Shown here one piece after another: positions 45,380-53,924 of a DNA stretch of 64,000 nucleotides. How positions within the stretch are numbered: the first letter of the stretch is position 1; each line of letters opens with the position of its first letter. Below the pieces are notes generated by a model that saw nothing but the letters and a program-made list of their open reading frames with translations, did no database searches and was not told the origin of the DNA. Both the position numbers and the translations under genes were made by a program. The DNA is from an uncultured Enhydrobacter sp. (GTDB lineage: Bacteria; Pseudomonadota; Gammaproteobacteria; Pseudomonadales; Moraxellaceae), in contig CAMIOS010000007.1 in the NCBI GenBank assembly GCA_946222995.1, positions 29,360 to 93,359 of the forward strand. The letters are read 5' to 3'.

Positions 45380-45800
45380 CAAATACATCCTTGTAATTTA
45401 AAATCTAAAGGGCTGAAACACTCAAATTAAACGTTTTTATATCCGTATAAAATTGTCCGAAAACAAAATAATATAAAAAATGAATCACTGTTAAGCTTGA
45501 TATATAACGCTTTTTCATCTTGGCAAACTTTTATAAAAAATGCAATATCCGGTAAATATGAAAAAATTTATTATTAACGCTGATTGCGAAAGTGACTTGC
45601 CGTTATGAGCGGGTTCGAGATTGACAGCGTCCGATTATGAAAAAATTACTTAAGTAAATAAGTAGCATTGACATCTTGTTAGCCGAAATCTAGACTGGAA
45701 AAGCTAAAAAATGCGTTAAGCAGCTTCAGCACTAAGATTTATAGACTACAAACCATTTAGTTAAACAAGTAAGTTAATGAAAAAACACAAGGAGTGTGTC
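45380..45800. other. Divergent control region between two acyl-CoA catabolic blocks
   Basis: About 420 bases have no credible gene. They hold a TTGACA -35-like hexamer at 45621-45626 and a 12-base palindrome TTACTTAAGTAA at 45646-45657 that could be an operator for mmsB. No regulator gene is adjacent. Confidence 0.45.
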
Positions 45801-46742
45801 ATGAAACCCATCAAAACAATCGCCTTTATCGGGCTTGGCAACATGGGCAAACCCATGGCAGAGAATTTGCTCAAACAAGGTTATCAACTCAACGTGTTTG
45901 ATCTTAACCAAACGGTACTTGACGATATTGCTAAACAAGGCGCAACGGTTGCAACTTCACCTATTGAAGCAAGTAAAAACGTCGATATGGTCATCACCAT
46001 GTTGCCAGCAGGACAACAGGTTAAAGCAATTTATTTGGGCAACCCTAGTCAGCTAGACTGTGAGCAACAAGACTCTAAGGATCAAGGTTTACTTGATACG
46101 GTAAATCCAGACACAATATTAGTTGATTGCAGTACCATTGCCGCAAGCGATGCATGGGAAGTGGCACAAGTGGCCATTAAAAAAGGCATTGGCTTTCTTG
46201 ATGCACCAGTTTCTGGCGGTACAAGCGGGGCGGCTGCGGGCACATTGACTTTTATTGTGGGTGGGCAAACCAGCCAATTTGAGGCAATTAAACCTGTACT
46301 ACAAGCCATGGGTAAAAATATTTTCCACGCAGGAGAGGTCGGGGCAGGACAAGTTGCCAAAATCTGCAACAATATGCTACTTGGTATTTTGATGGCAGGC
46401 ACGGCTGAAGCCATCAATTTAGGTGTAAAAAATGGCTTAGACCCAAACGTGCTATCCGATATTATGTTACAAAGCTCGGGACGCAACTGGACACTTGAAG
46501 TGTATAACCCATATCCGAATGTGTCTAAAACTGTGCCGTCAAGCAAAGGTTATACAGGCGGATTTATGACCAAGTTAATGCACAAAGACATGAACCTCGC
46601 CAAACAAACCGCCAATGACAGTGAAGTCAATACACCGATGGCAGACCAAGCTAACAATCTTTATCGACAACACACTAAACAGCATGGCGACAAAGATTTC
46701 TCCAGTATTATGGCGTATTATGACCCACAGGTATTAGCGTAA
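45801..46742 (+). CDS. mmsB: 3-hydroxyisobutyrate dehydrogenase
   Basis: This 313-residue NAD-dependent enzyme of valine degradation converts 3-hydroxyisobutyrate to methylmalonate semialdehyde, the substrate of MmsA encoded next. It has the Rossmann motif FIGLGNMGKPMAENLL, the family block FLDAPVSGGTSGAAAGTLTFIVGG and the catalytic Lys in GAGQVAKICNNMLLG. The start at 45801 follows AAGGAG with ideal spacing; the frame opens at 45777 upstream. It includes a small insertion (QQDSKDQGLLDTVNPD) near residue 88 relative to the usual length of about 295. Confidence 0.92.
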   Translation: MKPIKTIAFIGLGNMGKPMAENLLKQGYQLNVFDLNQTVLDDIAKQGATVATSPIEASKNVDMVITMLPAGQQVKAIYLGNPSQLDCEQQDSKDQGLLDTVNPDTILVDCSTIAASDAWEVAQVAIKKGIGFLDAPVSGGTSGAAAGTLTFIVGGQTSQFEAIKPVLQAMGKNIFHAGEVGAGQVAKICNNMLLGILMAGTAEAINLGVKNGLDPNVLSDIMLQSSGRNWTLEVYNPYPNVSKTVPSSKGYTGGFMTKLMHKDMNLAKQTANDSEVNTPMADQANNLYRQHTKQHGDKDFSSIMAYYDPQVLA

Positions 46743-46910
46743 CACCATCAAAAAAATCCTGCAAAGTATGATGCTTTTATTTGAGTATCCACTAAAACCA
46801 ACCAAGAAATGCTCGAGAATTACTCTTAATGATTGACCTACCATTAAGGCAATCTACAACGCGATTGCCAATTATTGGTAAATAAATTAAACCAAAAAAG
46901 GGACTTTATA

Positions 46911-48404
46911 ATGACCATTCAAAAAGTAAAACAACTCATCAATGGTGAGTTTGCAGATTCAGCCACTGAGCAGTGGATTGAACTTAACAACCCAGCCACC
47001 CAAGAAGTGATTGCGCATGTCCCGCAAACCACGCCTGATGAAATCAACCAAGCCGTCGCTGCGGCAAAAGAAGCCTTCAAAACGTGACGTAAAACCCCGA
47101 TCAATACGCGCTCACGTATTTTCTTAAAATACCAACAACTGATTCGTAAAAACATGGATGAGCTTGCTGCCATGCTCACCGAAGAACAAGGCAAAACGCT
47201 TGCCGACGCCAAAGGCGACGTATTCCGCGGGTTAGAAGTCGTCGAGCACGCATCAGGTATTGGTAATTTGCAACAAGGCGCTTTTATCGAAAACGTCGCT
47301 ACAGGCGTGGATATGTATAACATCCAACAGCCCCTTGGTGTCTGTGCAGGGATTACTCCGTTTAACTTCCCAGCCATGATTCCGCTATGGATGTTCCCAA
47401 TGGCGATTGCGACAGGTAATACCTTTATCCTAAAACCTTCTGAGCAAAACCCAATGGTCACCATGCGCTTGGTGGAACTCGCACTTGAAGCAGGTATTCC
47501 AAAAGGCATGCTCAACGTGGTGCATGGTGGTAAAGACACGGTTGATGCGATTTGTGACCATCCAGATATCAAAGCGATTTCGTTTGTCGGTTCAACTGCG
47601 GTGGGTACGCATGTGTATAACCGTGCGAGCCAAGCGGGCAAACGTGTCCAATGTATGATGGGTGCAAAAAATCATGCGGTGATTCTACCCGATACCAACA
47701 AAGAGCAATGCCTAAACCAGCTGGCAGGTGCCGCGTTTGGGGCAGCGGGTCAACGCTGTATGGCGTTGTCGGTGGTGATTTTGGTCGGTGAAGCCAAAAA
47801 TTGGGTCAATGATATTGTTGAGCGTGCCAAAAAATTGGTGGTGGCAGCGGGTAAAGATGACAAAGACTTAGGCCCTGTGATTTCAAAAGCGGCAAAAGCG
47901 CGTGTTGAGCGTTTGGTGCAAGCTGGTGTCGATGAAGGCGCAGAGTTACTGCTTGATGGTCGCGGTATCAAAGTCGAAGGTTATGAAAACGGCAACTTTG
48001 TGGGATCAACAATTTTAAATAACGTCACCACGGATATGACCTGTTATAAAGAAGAAATTTTTGGACCTGTCTTAGACATCATGTACGCAGACAGCCTAGA
48101 TGAAGCCATTGAAATCATCAATGCCAATCCAAACGGCAATGGTACAGCGATTTTTACCCAGTCAGGTGCAGCAGCACACAAATTCCAACAAGACATTGAT
48201 GTCGGTCAAGTCGGGATAAATTTACCAATTCCTGTGCCACTACCGATGTTCTCATTTACCGGCTCACGCGCAAGTAAATTGGGCGATTTAGGTCCTTATG
48301 GCAAACAAGCGGTACAGTTCTACACGCAAACAAAAACCATCACTGCGCGTTGGTTTGATGATGAAGCCAGTAAAGGCGTGAATACCACGATTTCATTGAA
48401 ATAA
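46911..48404 (+). pseudogene. mmsA: Methylmalonate-semialdehyde dehydrogenase (CoA-acylating) with in-frame UGA at codon 59
   Basis: The whole reading frame is 498 codons including the stop, the normal MmsA length, and carries one internal TGA at 47085-47087. It sits in [19 protein letters not shown], where MmsA proteins normally have Trp (TGG to TGA). Both sides stay in the same frame and look intact: N-terminal INGEFADSATEQWIELNNPATQEV, cofactor region [10 protein letters not shown], catalytic Cys in [11 protein letters not shown], and the C-terminal PFFSF-like [34 protein letters not shown] precedes the ATG. The next in-frame ATG (47154) has no ribosome site and would lose 81 residues. The cause may be a recent nonsense mutation, a sequencing error or UGA read-through. 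Confidence 0.88.
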
Positions 48405-48423
48405 ATTTTTTGTAAAACACCTC

Positions 48424-48450
48424 AAAGGCGTATTTGTTACGCCTTTCTTT
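48424..48450 (+). terminator. Intrinsic terminator after mmsA
   Basis: AAAGGCGTA (48424-48432) pairs with TACGCCTTT (48438-48446) around TTTGT, followed by CTTTTC. The 9-pair stem lies 20 bases after the mmsA stop and may partly separate mmsBA from the downstream acyl-CoA dehydrogenase gene. Confidence 0.75.
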
Positions 48451-48479
48451 TCAACCAAATTTTAGTTAGGGTTAATATT

Positions 48480-49640
48480 ATGAACTTTTCAATGACCGAA
48501 GATCAACAAGCGTTTGCTGAACTTGCTAGCCAATTTGCCGCCAAATCGCTTGCCCCCAATGCCGCAGAATGGGACAAAAACGGCTATTTTCCCAAAGAAG
48601 TATTCAAAGCTGCGGGTGAGCTTGGGTTTATGAGTTTATATACCAACCCTGATTTTGGTGGGATGGGGTTACCGCGCCTAGATTCGTCGATTATTTTTGA
48701 AAAATTGGCGTATGGCGACACCTCTACTGCCGCCTTTATGACCATTCACAATATGGTTGCTTGGATGATTGGCGAGTTTGCTAAGCCAGAAGTCGCCGAA
48801 AAATACTTACCTGAGATGCTAACGGGTGAAAAACTTGGTAGTTACTGCCTAACTGAGCCCAATGCGGGCTCAGACGCCGGTTCTCTTAAAACCAAGGCGG
48901 TCAAAGAAGGCGACCATTATCTATTGACGGGTCAAAAAATGTTTATTTCAGGTGCGGGTGCCACCGATGTACTGGTGGTCATGGCGCGTACATCGGATAA
49001 TGGGGCAAAGGGCATCTCTGCCTTTGTCGTCGATGCCAATAGCGAGGGGATTAGCTATGGTAAAAACGAGCATAAAATGGGCTGGAAAAACCAACCAACG
49101 GCCGCGGTACACTTTACCAATGTCAAAGTGCCTGCTGAAAATCTACTGGGCGAAGAAGGTCAAGGATTTACATTTGCCATGAAAGGCTTGGACGGTGGGC
49201 GTATCAATATCGCGACCTGTGCGGTCGGTACGGCACAAGCCGCGCTTGATCGTGCGGTGCAATATGTGCAGGAGCGCAGCCAATTTGGTAAAACCCTAGA
49301 TCAGTTCCAGTCAGTGCAATTTAAGCTGGCAGATATGCTCGCGCAAACCGTTGCCGCGCGTCAAATGGTACGGTTAGCCGCTTTTCATTTGGATAACAAA
49401 TCACCGGATGCCACCGCTTATTGTGCCATGGCAAAACGCATGGCGACGGATTTAAGTTTTGAGGTAGCGAACCAAGCATTGCAACTGCATGGTGGCTATG
49501 GTTATCTGCAAGAATATCCGCTTGAGCGTCATGTGCGTGATTTGCGTGTACATCAAATTCTTGAGGGGACTAATGAAGTGATGCGTATGATCGTGTCTCG
49601 AAAACTACTGGAAGAGGGTGCGTTGGCAAGATTGCAATAA
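48480..49640 (+). CDS. Acyl-CoA dehydrogenase, isobutyryl-CoA dehydrogenase-like
   Basis: This 386-residue FAD enzyme has family motifs YCLTEPNAGSDAGSLKTKAV, FISGAGATDVLVVMART and the signature LQLHGGYGYLQEYPLERHVRDLRVHQILEGTNEVMR. The catalytic Glu is probably the Glu of ILEGTNEV. Its position between mmsA and an enoyl-CoA hydratase, in a valine catabolic set, supports isobutyryl-CoA as substrate, although short-chain or 2-methylbutyryl-CoA cannot be excluded. An AGGG ribosome site precedes the ATG. Confidence 0.9.
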   Translation: MNFSMTEDQQAFAELASQFAAKSLAPNAAEWDKNGYFPKEVFKAAGELGFMSLYTNPDFGGMGLPRLDSSIIFEKLAYGDTSTAAFMTIHNMVAWMIGEFAKPEVAEKYLPEMLTGEKLGSYCLTEPNAGSDAGSLKTKAVKEGDHYLLTGQKMFISGAGATDVLVVMARTSDNGAKGISAFVVDANSEGISYGKNEHKMGWKNQPTAAVHFTNVKVPAENLLGEEGQGFTFAMKGLDGGRINIATCAVGTAQAALDRAVQYVQERSQFGKTLDQFQSVQFKLADMLAQTVAARQMVRLAAFHLDNKSPDATAYCAMAKRMATDLSFEVANQALQLHGGYGYLQEYPLERHVRDLRVHQILEGTNEVMRMIVSRKLLEEGALARLQ

Positions 49641-49675
49641 GTTAAGATATTTAAAATGTAAAAAAGGATGTTAAC

Positions 49676-50452
49676 ATGACCACTTACACCAATTTAGACC
49701 TAAAAATTGAAAATCATATCGCGGTATTAACACTCAACAATCCGCCTGCCCATACATGGACGAAAGAAAGCTTAGCCAGTTTAAAACAGCTGATTAATGA
49801 TCTGAACGCCAACAAACAAGTGCAAGCGTTAGTGGTGCATGGTGAGGGCGAAAAATTCTTTTCGGCAGGGGCGGACTTGAACAGCTTTGCTAGTGGTGAC
49901 AAGGGGCAGGCTTTTGAAATGGCAATCGCATTTGGTGAAGCGTTTGAAGCATTATCTAATTTCCGTGGTGTGTCGATTGCCTGTATCAACGGCTATGCAA
50001 TGGGTGGCGGTCTTGAGTGTGCGCTGGCGTGTGATATCCGCATTGCTGAAAGTCATGCCCAAATGGCATTGCCTGAGTTATCTGTCGGTCTTTTGCCATG
50101 TGCAGGTGGTACGCAAAACTTGCCTTGGCTCGTGGGTGAAGGCTGGGCAAAGCGTATGATTCTGTGCGGTGAGCGCATCAAGACAGATAAAGCGTTGCAA
50201 ATTGGCTTGGTCGAGGAAGTGGTCGAAACTGGCAAAGGTTTAGAAACGGCGATGGCACTCGCTGAAAAAGTGGCTAAACAATCACCTGATGCGATTGCGT
50301 CAAGTAAAACTTTGATTATGTCGGCTCGTAAACAGCCACCAAGCTACAACTGGATTACTGAGCGTGAATTGTTCTTAAAATTGTTTGAAGGCGACAACCA
50401 AAAAGAAGGCGTCAATGCATTCTTAGAAAAACGTAGTCCAGAATGGAAGTAA
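49676..50452 (+). CDS. Enoyl-CoA hydratase/isomerase family protein
   Basis: This 258-residue crotonase-fold enzyme probably hydrates methacrylyl-CoA or another enoyl-CoA from the preceding dehydrogenase. The oxyanion-hole motifs are FFSAGADLNSF (about residues 60-70) and NGYAMGGGLECALACDIRIA. The catalytic Glu is in ALPELSVGLLPCAGGTQNL, whose second active-site position is Cys/Ala-rich. It starts 35 bases after the acyl-CoA dehydrogenase stop with AAAAGGATGTTAAC as ribosome site. A separate 3-hydroxyisobutyryl-CoA hydrolase, needed for a full valine route, is not in the window. Confidence 0.9.
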   Translation: MTTYTNLDLKIENHIAVLTLNNPPAHTWTKESLASLKQLINDLNANKQVQALVVHGEGEKFFSAGADLNSFASGDKGQAFEMAIAFGEAFEALSNFRGVSIACINGYAMGGGLECALACDIRIAESHAQMALPELSVGLLPCAGGTQNLPWLVGEGWAKRMILCGERIKTDKALQIGLVEEVVETGKGLETAMALAEKVAKQSPDAIASSKTLIMSARKQPPSYNWITERELFLKLFEGDNQKEGVNAFLEKRSPEWK

Positions 50453-50501
50453 TTCGTAGACAAAGAGGCGGTAGGGGTAAGCACAGAGAAATAGGAGAAA
50501 A

Positions 50502-50621
50502 ATGAATGATTATGTTATTAAAAATAATACTGCCAAACGATTTGAAATCCATAGTAACGGTTTTACAGCATTTGAAGATTTCGAGTATTTGATCACGCCT
50601 CAAGGTAGTAAATATTTTTAA
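50502..50621 (+). pseudogene. Truncated YjdJ-type GNAT acetyltransferase remnant
   Basis: A 39-codon frame with AGGAG before its ATG reads MNDYVIKNNTAKRFEIHSNG, then FTAFEDFEYLITPQGSKYF. This matches the N-terminal strand pattern of small YjdJ-type GNAT N-acetyltransferases (about 90-100 residues), in which a HTEVP-like block normally follows. That block is missing here: TAA is reached and unrelated AT-rich sequence leads to cas3. The break coincides with the left edge of the CRISPR-Cas locus, suggesting the island replaced the rest of the gene. Confidence 0.6.
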
Positions 50622-50686
50622 CTATAGACTTTAGTTTTTTATTTATGTTGTATGTTGAGATTTCAATGACATTTTAGTTTTTAAGA

Positions 50687-50713
50687 CGACACGAACTGTC
50701 GGTTTATTTTTTA
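50687..50713 (+). terminator. Weak terminator-like hairpin before cas3
   Basis: CGACA and TGTCG pair around CGAAC, followed by GTTTATTTTTTATT. The stem is only five pairs. It may end transcription from the catabolic genes upstream. Confidence 0.35.
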
Positions 50714-50754
50714 TTAGCTATTGCGACTTTTGGTAATTTGCGTTACGTTATTAT

Positions 50755-50780
50755 TCAACATAATTAGCATAAAATGTTGA
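50755..50780 (+). promoter_or_regulatory. Inverted repeat directly before the cas3 start
   Basis: TCAACAT (50755-50761) and ATGTTGA (50774-50780) are perfect arms with a 12-base spacer ending six bases before the cas3 ATG. No Shine-Dalgarno sequence is present. It could be an operator or an RNA hairpin limiting cas3 translation. Confidence 0.45.
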
Positions 50781-50786
50781 TAACTT

Positions 50787-53318
50787 ATGTCAAATTCTCA
50801 ATTTATCGCTCATGTTCGTACTGCTGATAGAGCCGAACAATCACTTTATGACCATTTAACAGGTACTGCCAAGCTTGCCAAACAGTTTGCTAACAAAATT
50901 GGTTTACCCTTAAGCGGTGAATTAATCGGACTGGTGCATGACTTGGGTAAATATAGTGATGATTTTCAAACCTATATCAAATCGGCAACTGGCATACTTA
51001 ATCCAGATATTGATGATGAGTATGTTGATACCAAAGGTTTAAAAGGTAAAATCGACCATTCCACCGCAGGCGGACAATGGATAAAAAATGCTTTAAAAAA
51101 CTGTAATCAACCACTCAAAAATGAAATAACACGAGAGAACGGTGACCTACTTGCCCAAATTTTAAGTTTGTGTGTGGTTTCACATCATAGCGGATTGATT
51201 GATATCATTGATTTATCAGAGACAGAAATTTTAAAAAAAAGGCTAAAAAAATCTGAGCAAGACGCCCATTGTATAGAAGCCAAATTAAACGCAGAAAAAC
51301 AACAGCTTTTTGATACCCTTGGGGCTGACTGGCAGAAGCATATTGTGAAAGAATTCAACACAATGTTTCTGCCACTCATTCAACAATTTCATAAAAAACA
51401 AATATCGCAGACAGAATACGATTTCTACACAGGTTTTTTGGTGAGAGTGCTATTTAGTTGCTTGATTGAAGCTGACCGTAGCAACAGCATCGCCTTTGAA
51501 TATCCGACCCAAAGCCATGAACTTGTCTTCGTCAAACCCGACTGGCAAGCGGCTATTGATAAGATTGAACTGCGTTATCAGAGCTTTGCCCATAATACTG
51601 ATTTACATCCTATCAATATTCAACGTAATTTAATTGCCCAAACCTGTCTTGAGAATGCGCAAAAATCCCAAGGCACTTTTAGCCTAACCGTGCCAACGGG
51701 TGGTGGAAAAACGCTTGCTAGCCTTCGCTTTGCTATTCATCACGCGCAACAGCACAATCTAGACCGTATTATTTTTATTATTCCTTTTACAAGTATTATC
51801 GAACAAAATGCCAGTGAAGTACGCAAAATCCTTGAAGATGAAGGATTTGAAGGTAGTTGGGTGCTAGAACAACACTCCAATCTTGAGCCTGAGATTCAAA
51901 CATGGCAGAGTAAATTAATCAGCGATAATTGGAATGCTCCAATTGTGTTTACCACCATGGTACAGTTTTTAGAAAGTTGTTTTGGCGGTGGTACAAAAGG
52001 CGTAAGGCGTCTTCATCAAATGACCAATGCAGTACTGGTATTTGATGAAATCCAAACCTTACCGATTAACTGCTATCATTTATTCATCAATGCGATTAAT
52101 TTTTTTTCCGTTTTTGGCAACACCACAACCGTACTTTGCACTGCCACACAGCCAGTTTTAGATAAATTATCCACAGAAAAAGCGGTCAAAAACCGCGGCA
52201 TTTTGCACACACCTACTGAAATCATTGGTGATGATGAATCATTAAAGCATCTTTTTGACACCCTTAAACGCGTGGAAATTCACGACCACACCCAAGTTGC
52301 CCTTGATGATGAAGCCATCACTGAATTTGTCCTTGACAAATTTGACACCTTTGCCAGTACCTTGGTGATTGTCAATACCAAAGCATGGGCTATGCAAATT
52401 TATCAATCACTCAAGGATAAAGTGGATAGCGAAGCGATTTTTCACCTAAGCACAGGACAATGTGCCAAACATCGCAAAGATTTAATCAAACAAATCAAAG
52501 ATAGGCTGAAGAATAATTTACCAACCTTGGTAATCTCAACCCAACTTATTGAAGCTGGGGTCGATATTTCGTTCAAGTCGGTGATTCGGTTTTTAGCAGG
52601 GCTTGATAGTATTTTACAAGCATCTGGTCGGTGCAATCGTCATGGCGAAATGATAGATGACAACAATCAAAGTGTAAAAGGTCAGGTTTTTGTCATGACA
52701 CCAATGAGCGAGAATTTGCAAAAGCTACCGACGATACAACACGGCAAAACCACCATGCAGAATCTATTTTACAAGTTATCGCTTCCCGAAAACCAAGATA
52801 AAAGTCTTTTACACCCTGAGATGGTGAGTACCTATTTTACCCATTTTTATCAATATCAGTATGATGAAATGGTCTATCCGATTGATAAACAACATAATTT
52901 ATTAACGTTATTATCGCTTGGTGATAAACGAGCCAATCAGAATGAAGAAAGATTGAAAAACGGACAATTTCCTCAGCTTTGGCAATCTTTTATGACAGCG
53001 AATAAAGCCTTTAAAGCCATTGATGCACCGACCAAAGCGATTGTCGTGCCGTATGGTGATGAAGGCAAAGATTTAATCACCGATTTGTGTGGTGTACAAG
53101 TCAAAGATGCTGATTTTTATAAATTGGTCAAAAAGGCTCAAGCGTTTAGTGTGAATGTATTTCCGTTTATGTTTGATAAATTGGCTGAGGCGAAAGCATT
53201 AACGCCAGTTGCTGATACAGGTATTATTGTGCTTGATGAGAAATTTTATGATGAGGTAATGGGGCTAAATCCAAATGGGGATAGTCAAATGGTATTTTTA
53301 AGTTTTGGTGAGTTTTAG
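50787..53318 (+). CDS. cas3: CRISPR-associated helicase-nuclease Cas3 (type I-C)
   Basis: This 843-residue protein is recruited by Cascade to nick and unwind target DNA. The N-terminal HD nuclease domain shows H23, H51-D52 (LVHDLGKYS) and DHSTAGGQW near residue 91. The SF2 helicase has Walker A VPTGGGKTLAS at about residue 301, IIFIIPFTSIIEQN, the Walker B DEIQ box VFDEIQTLP near 418, TATQP, and motif VI-type QASGRCNRHGE. The C-terminal domain follows. Length is typical for I-C Cas3. There is no Shine-Dalgarno sequence before its ATG, and a strong hairpin follows its stop, so it may be expressed separately from the Cascade genes. Confidence 0.96.
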   Translation: MSNSQFIAHVRTADRAEQSLYDHLTGTAKLAKQFANKIGLPLSGELIGLVHDLGKYSDDFQTYIKSATGILNPDIDDEYVDTKGLKGKIDHSTAGGQWIKNALKNCNQPLKNEITRENGDLLAQILSLCVVSHHSGLIDIIDLSETEILKKRLKKSEQDAHCIEAKLNAEKQQLFDTLGADWQKHIVKEFNTMFLPLIQQFHKKQISQTEYDFYTGFLVRVLFSCLIEADRSNSIAFEYPTQSHELVFVKPDWQAAIDKIELRYQSFAHNTDLHPINIQRNLIAQTCLENAQKSQGTFSLTVPTGGGKTLASLRFAIHHAQQHNLDRIIFIIPFTSIIEQNASEVRKILEDEGFEGSWVLEQHSNLEPEIQTWQSKLISDNWNAPIVFTTMVQFLESCFGGGTKGVRRLHQMTNAVLVFDEIQTLPINCYHLFINAINFFSVFGNTTTVLCTATQPVLDKLSTEKAVKNRGILHTPTEIIGDDESLKHLFDTLKRVEIHDHTQVALDDEAITEFVLDKFDTFASTLVIVNTKAWAMQIYQSLKDKVDSEAIFHLSTGQCAKHRKDLIKQIKDRLKNNLPTLVISTQLIEAGVDISFKSVIRFLAGLDSILQASGRCNRHGEMIDDNNQSVKGQVFVMTPMSENLQKLPTIQHGKTTMQNLFYKLSLPENQDKSLLHPEMVSTYFTHFYQYQYDEMVYPIDKQHNLLTLLSLGDKRANQNEERLKNGQFPQLWQSFMTANKAFKAIDAPTKAIVVPYGDEGKDLITDLCGVQVKDADFYKLVKKAQAFSVNVFPFMFDKLAEAKALTPVADTGIIVLDEKFYDEVMGLNPNGDSQMVFLSFGEF

Positions 53319-53328
53319 CTTTTGAAAA

Positions 53329-53360
53329 TGGCAACGATAACGGAGGGGTTACCGTTGCCA
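53329..53360 (+). terminator. Strong stem-loop after cas3
   Basis: TGGCAACGATAAC pairs with GTTACCGTTGCCA (12 of 13 positions) around GGAGGG, starting 11 bases after the cas3 stop. No T-run follows, so it may protect the cas3 mRNA end or act as a pause or Rho-linked stop. Confidence 0.6.
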
Positions 53361-53371
53361 AATTTGACTGC

Positions 53372-53487
53372 TAGTGATTATAACAGAGTTTCAATCCACG
53401 CACTTTATGAGTAACGAGCTGAGGATTTTAGCAAAAAAATCAGAAATACGCTTAAATAAATAATTTTAAATAGTAATTATAACAGAG
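53372..53487. repeat. Direct repeat pair flanking a CRISPR half-repeat
   Basis: TAGTGATTATAACAGAG at 53372-53388 and TAGTAATTATAACAGAG at 53471-53487 agree at 16 of 17 positions. Between them lies an 82-base segment that begins with the reversed CRISPR half-repeat. The TATAAC within each could also serve as a -10 element. Confidence 0.7.
53388..53403 (-). repeat. Reverse-oriented 16-base CRISPR half-repeat
   Basis: GTTTCAATCCACGCAC is the exact reverse complement of the last 16 bases of the array repeat. It lies between cas3 and the small Cas2-like gene, far from the array. One hairpin arm is missing, so it is probably a remnant and not a processing site. Confidence 0.8.
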
Positions 53488-53566
53488 AATATTGTTTTTA
53501 TATTTTATTTGAATTATGATGTGGTTGTAGCTACAAACACTAAACTATTTGAATGGATTAAATTCG

Positions 53567-53839
53567 ATGCCTGTAAAACTGATTACCTATGATTTGAATG
53601 CAAAAGGGCAGAAACACGCTGAAGTTTTGGCGAAAATTAAAAGTTTTGGTGTGTGGGCAAGGCTTTCCGAATCAAGCTATGCAATTAAAACTAATTTAAC
53701 AACTGACCAACTTTATCAACAGTTCAGACCACTTATTGATGATAACGATGATTTATTGATTATGACTTTGAAAAAACCGTGTCAAGGTTGTGCGAGTAAA
53801 GAATTAAATAATTGGTTAGATAAACATCTCACTTACTGA
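53567..53839 (+). CDS. Small Cas2/SinR-family-like protein inside the cas operon
   Basis: This is a 90-residue protein from the ATG at 53567; the frame stays open to a TTG at 53549. It begins with VKLITYDLNAKGQKH, the first strand and Asp typical of Cas2/VapD-like ferredoxin folds, followed by a helix (AEVLAKIKSFG) and a strand WARLSESSYAIKT. Next come a helix LTTDQLYQQFRPLI and the strand DDLLIMTLKKP. The C-terminus has a CxxC pair (PCQGCASKELNNWL). It resembles proteins called SinR-like that are distant Cas2 relatives. It is clearly distinct from the true cas2 at 60252. It may be an RNA or DNA nuclease or a structural protein. Its position between cas3 and cas5c is not standard. Confidence 0.65.
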   Translation: MPVKLITYDLNAKGQKHAEVLAKIKSFGVWARLSESSYAIKTNLTTDQLYQQFRPLIDDNDDLLIMTLKKPCQGCASKELNNWLDKHLTY

Positions 53840-53924
53840 GTTAAGTTCTTTTGAATTTGGGATTTTAAGATTTAGTCTTGAAATCCCAATGCGATATTAA
53901 ACATATTTAATGAAAAGGAAAAAT

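Noticed and set aside
47085..47117. Selenocysteine insertion at the mmsA UGA
   Set aside because: The expected residue is Trp, the catalytic Cys lies elsewhere, and the pairing across the UGA does not resemble a bacterial SECIS placed after the codon.
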